Origin: Gemmatimonas phototrophica | Lineage (GTDB): Bacteria; Latescibacterota; UBA2968; UBA8231 | Direction of reading: 5' to 3' | Assembly: GCA_945861755.1 (NCBI GenBank) | Contig: CAMAVQ010000018.1 | Span: forward strand, 1-39,440 | Length of the DNA stretch: 39,440 nucleotides | Shown here: positions 38,884-39,440 of the stretch, one piece after another | Numbering within the stretch: the first letter of the stretch is position 1 | Layout: the number at the start of each line of letters is the position of its first letter | The notes under the pieces: model-generated | Told to the model about the DNA's origin: nothing | Database searches by the model: none | What the model saw: the letters and a program-made list of their open reading frames with translations, nothing else | Translations under genes and position numbers: made by a program

Positions 38884-39440
38884 ATGAGCCTGCCTGCCCT
38901 CTGGTACCTGCCCACCCCCGCACAAACGCAGCGAACCTTTGCCCCGACCACCTACCAACGCCTGCTGGCCAATTTCGCCGTGATTGCCAACCCCGGCCCC
39001 GAGGGCTACACCGCCCAGCAGGTCGAGGAGCGCCTCGGTGAATTCGACGGGGTGGTGACCGGCTGGGGCACCCCGCCCCTGAGCGCGGAAGCGCTGCGGC
39101 GGGCGACCCGTCTGCGTATCATCGCCCACTCGGCCGGCTCGGTGAAACACCTCTTCACCCAGGAGCAGATCGACGACCAGCTGATCCCGCGCCAGCTCTG
39201 CGTGACCAGCGCCAACAGCGCCATCGCCCTCAATGTGGCCGAACACACAGTGGGGGCGCTGATCGCCCTGTGCCGGCATTGGTTCGAACACGCCCGCAAT
39301 ATCCGCGACAAAGGCCTCTGGCACGACCCGTCCATACCCAGGAGCGGCCAGTATCTGCGCGGAGCCACTATCGGCATGGTCAGCGCCAGCACCGTGGGCC
39401 GCGAGGTGATCCGCCTCTTGCAGCCCTTCGACGTGAAGAT
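38884..39440 (+). CDS. 2-hydroxyacid dehydrogenase-like protein (partial, runs off the window)
   Basis: The first 185 codons of a D-isomer-specific 2-hydroxyacid dehydrogenase-type protein, with AAAGGAG nine bases before the ATG. The substrate domain begins MSLPALWYLPTPAQTQR. LRIIAHSAGSVKHLF, then NSAIALNVAEHTVGALIALC, match the family's segments before the NAD domain. The NAD-binding loop, which normally reads GxGxxG, here reads ATIGMVSASTVGREV, with Ser and Ala in place of the first two glycines. This is seen in some divergent members, but may weaken NAD binding. The catalytic Arg, Glu and His lie beyond the window. It is divergent from the transporter operon. Confidence 0.75.
   Translation, partial: MSLPALWYLPTPAQTQRTFAPTTYQRLLANFAVIANPGPEGYTAQQVEERLGEFDGVVTGWGTPPLSAEALRRATRLRIIAHSAGSVKHLFTQEQIDDQLIPRQLCVTSANSAIALNVAEHTVGALIALCRHWFEHARNIRDKGLWHDPSIPRSGQYLRGATIGMVSASTVGREVIRLLQPFDVK

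Noticed and set aside
38812-39392. Minus-strand open frames opposite the last gene
   Set aside because: They lie antisense to a plus-strand frame that has a good ribosome binding site, a promoter and a family match, and that stays open to the window end.

Overview
The window is a stretch of a high-GC Gram-negative genome. It carries outer-membrane assembly genes (bamD, cpoB), many lipoproteins, a PorV-like barrel, a DUF5916 barrel and a giant surface protein ending in a FlgD/type-IX-secretion-like sorting domain. Together with FG-GAP, SbsA-type Ig and dockerin-like domains, this suggests an FCB-group-like lineage such as Latescibacterota; the lineage is an inference. Two regions are clearly lower in GC and look acquired: about 1-2310, beside the 3' end of tRNA-Arg, and about 23500-24640.

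Region by region. 1-2150 holds the start of a transposase gene, a truncated lysine-rich reading frame and three small exported proteins on the plus strand, closed by a terminator. 2356-2432 is tRNA-Arg (minus). 2513-5241 is a minus-strand envelope cluster: cpoB, an unknown membrane-anchored protein, bamD and nadD. 5320-8118 is a CHASE2 adenylate cyclase, and 8209-8718 a small periplasmic TPR-like protein. 8868-20172 is a three-gene minus-strand operon with 4-nt overlaps and its own promoter: a 2267-residue surface protein, a 482-residue FG-GAP/UnbV protein, and a 1019-residue fusion of PorV-like barrel, transglutaminase-like and TPR parts. A NusG paralogue and tRNA-His lie directly upstream. 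Then come a Gfo/Idh/MocA protein (minus), a DUF4097 protein and a truncated ECF sigma gene (plus), a foreign-looking lipoprotein, and a DUF5916 protein. Next is an XRE-ImmA pair divergent from a 64-residue HTH protein, with a perfect palindrome between them. A lactonase-family propeller (plus) faces a seven-gene minus-strand operon: dppB-dppC-dppD-dppF, two paralogous binding proteins and a sialidase-fold protein. The window ends inside a 2-hydroxyacid dehydrogenase gene read divergently from that operon.

How the genes work together. The 8868-20172 operon looks like a dedicated surface-display module: two exported beta-propeller proteins plus an outer-membrane protein with a protease/transglutaminase-like domain. 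Nine SbsA-type Ig domains form the stalk of the largest protein, and a NusG/RfaH-like factor may support its transcription. The 30098-38747 operon looks like an uptake and trimming system for a glycan- or peptide-like solute. Several sigma70-type promoters with 17-18 bp spacers can be read by eye and match the operon boundaries.
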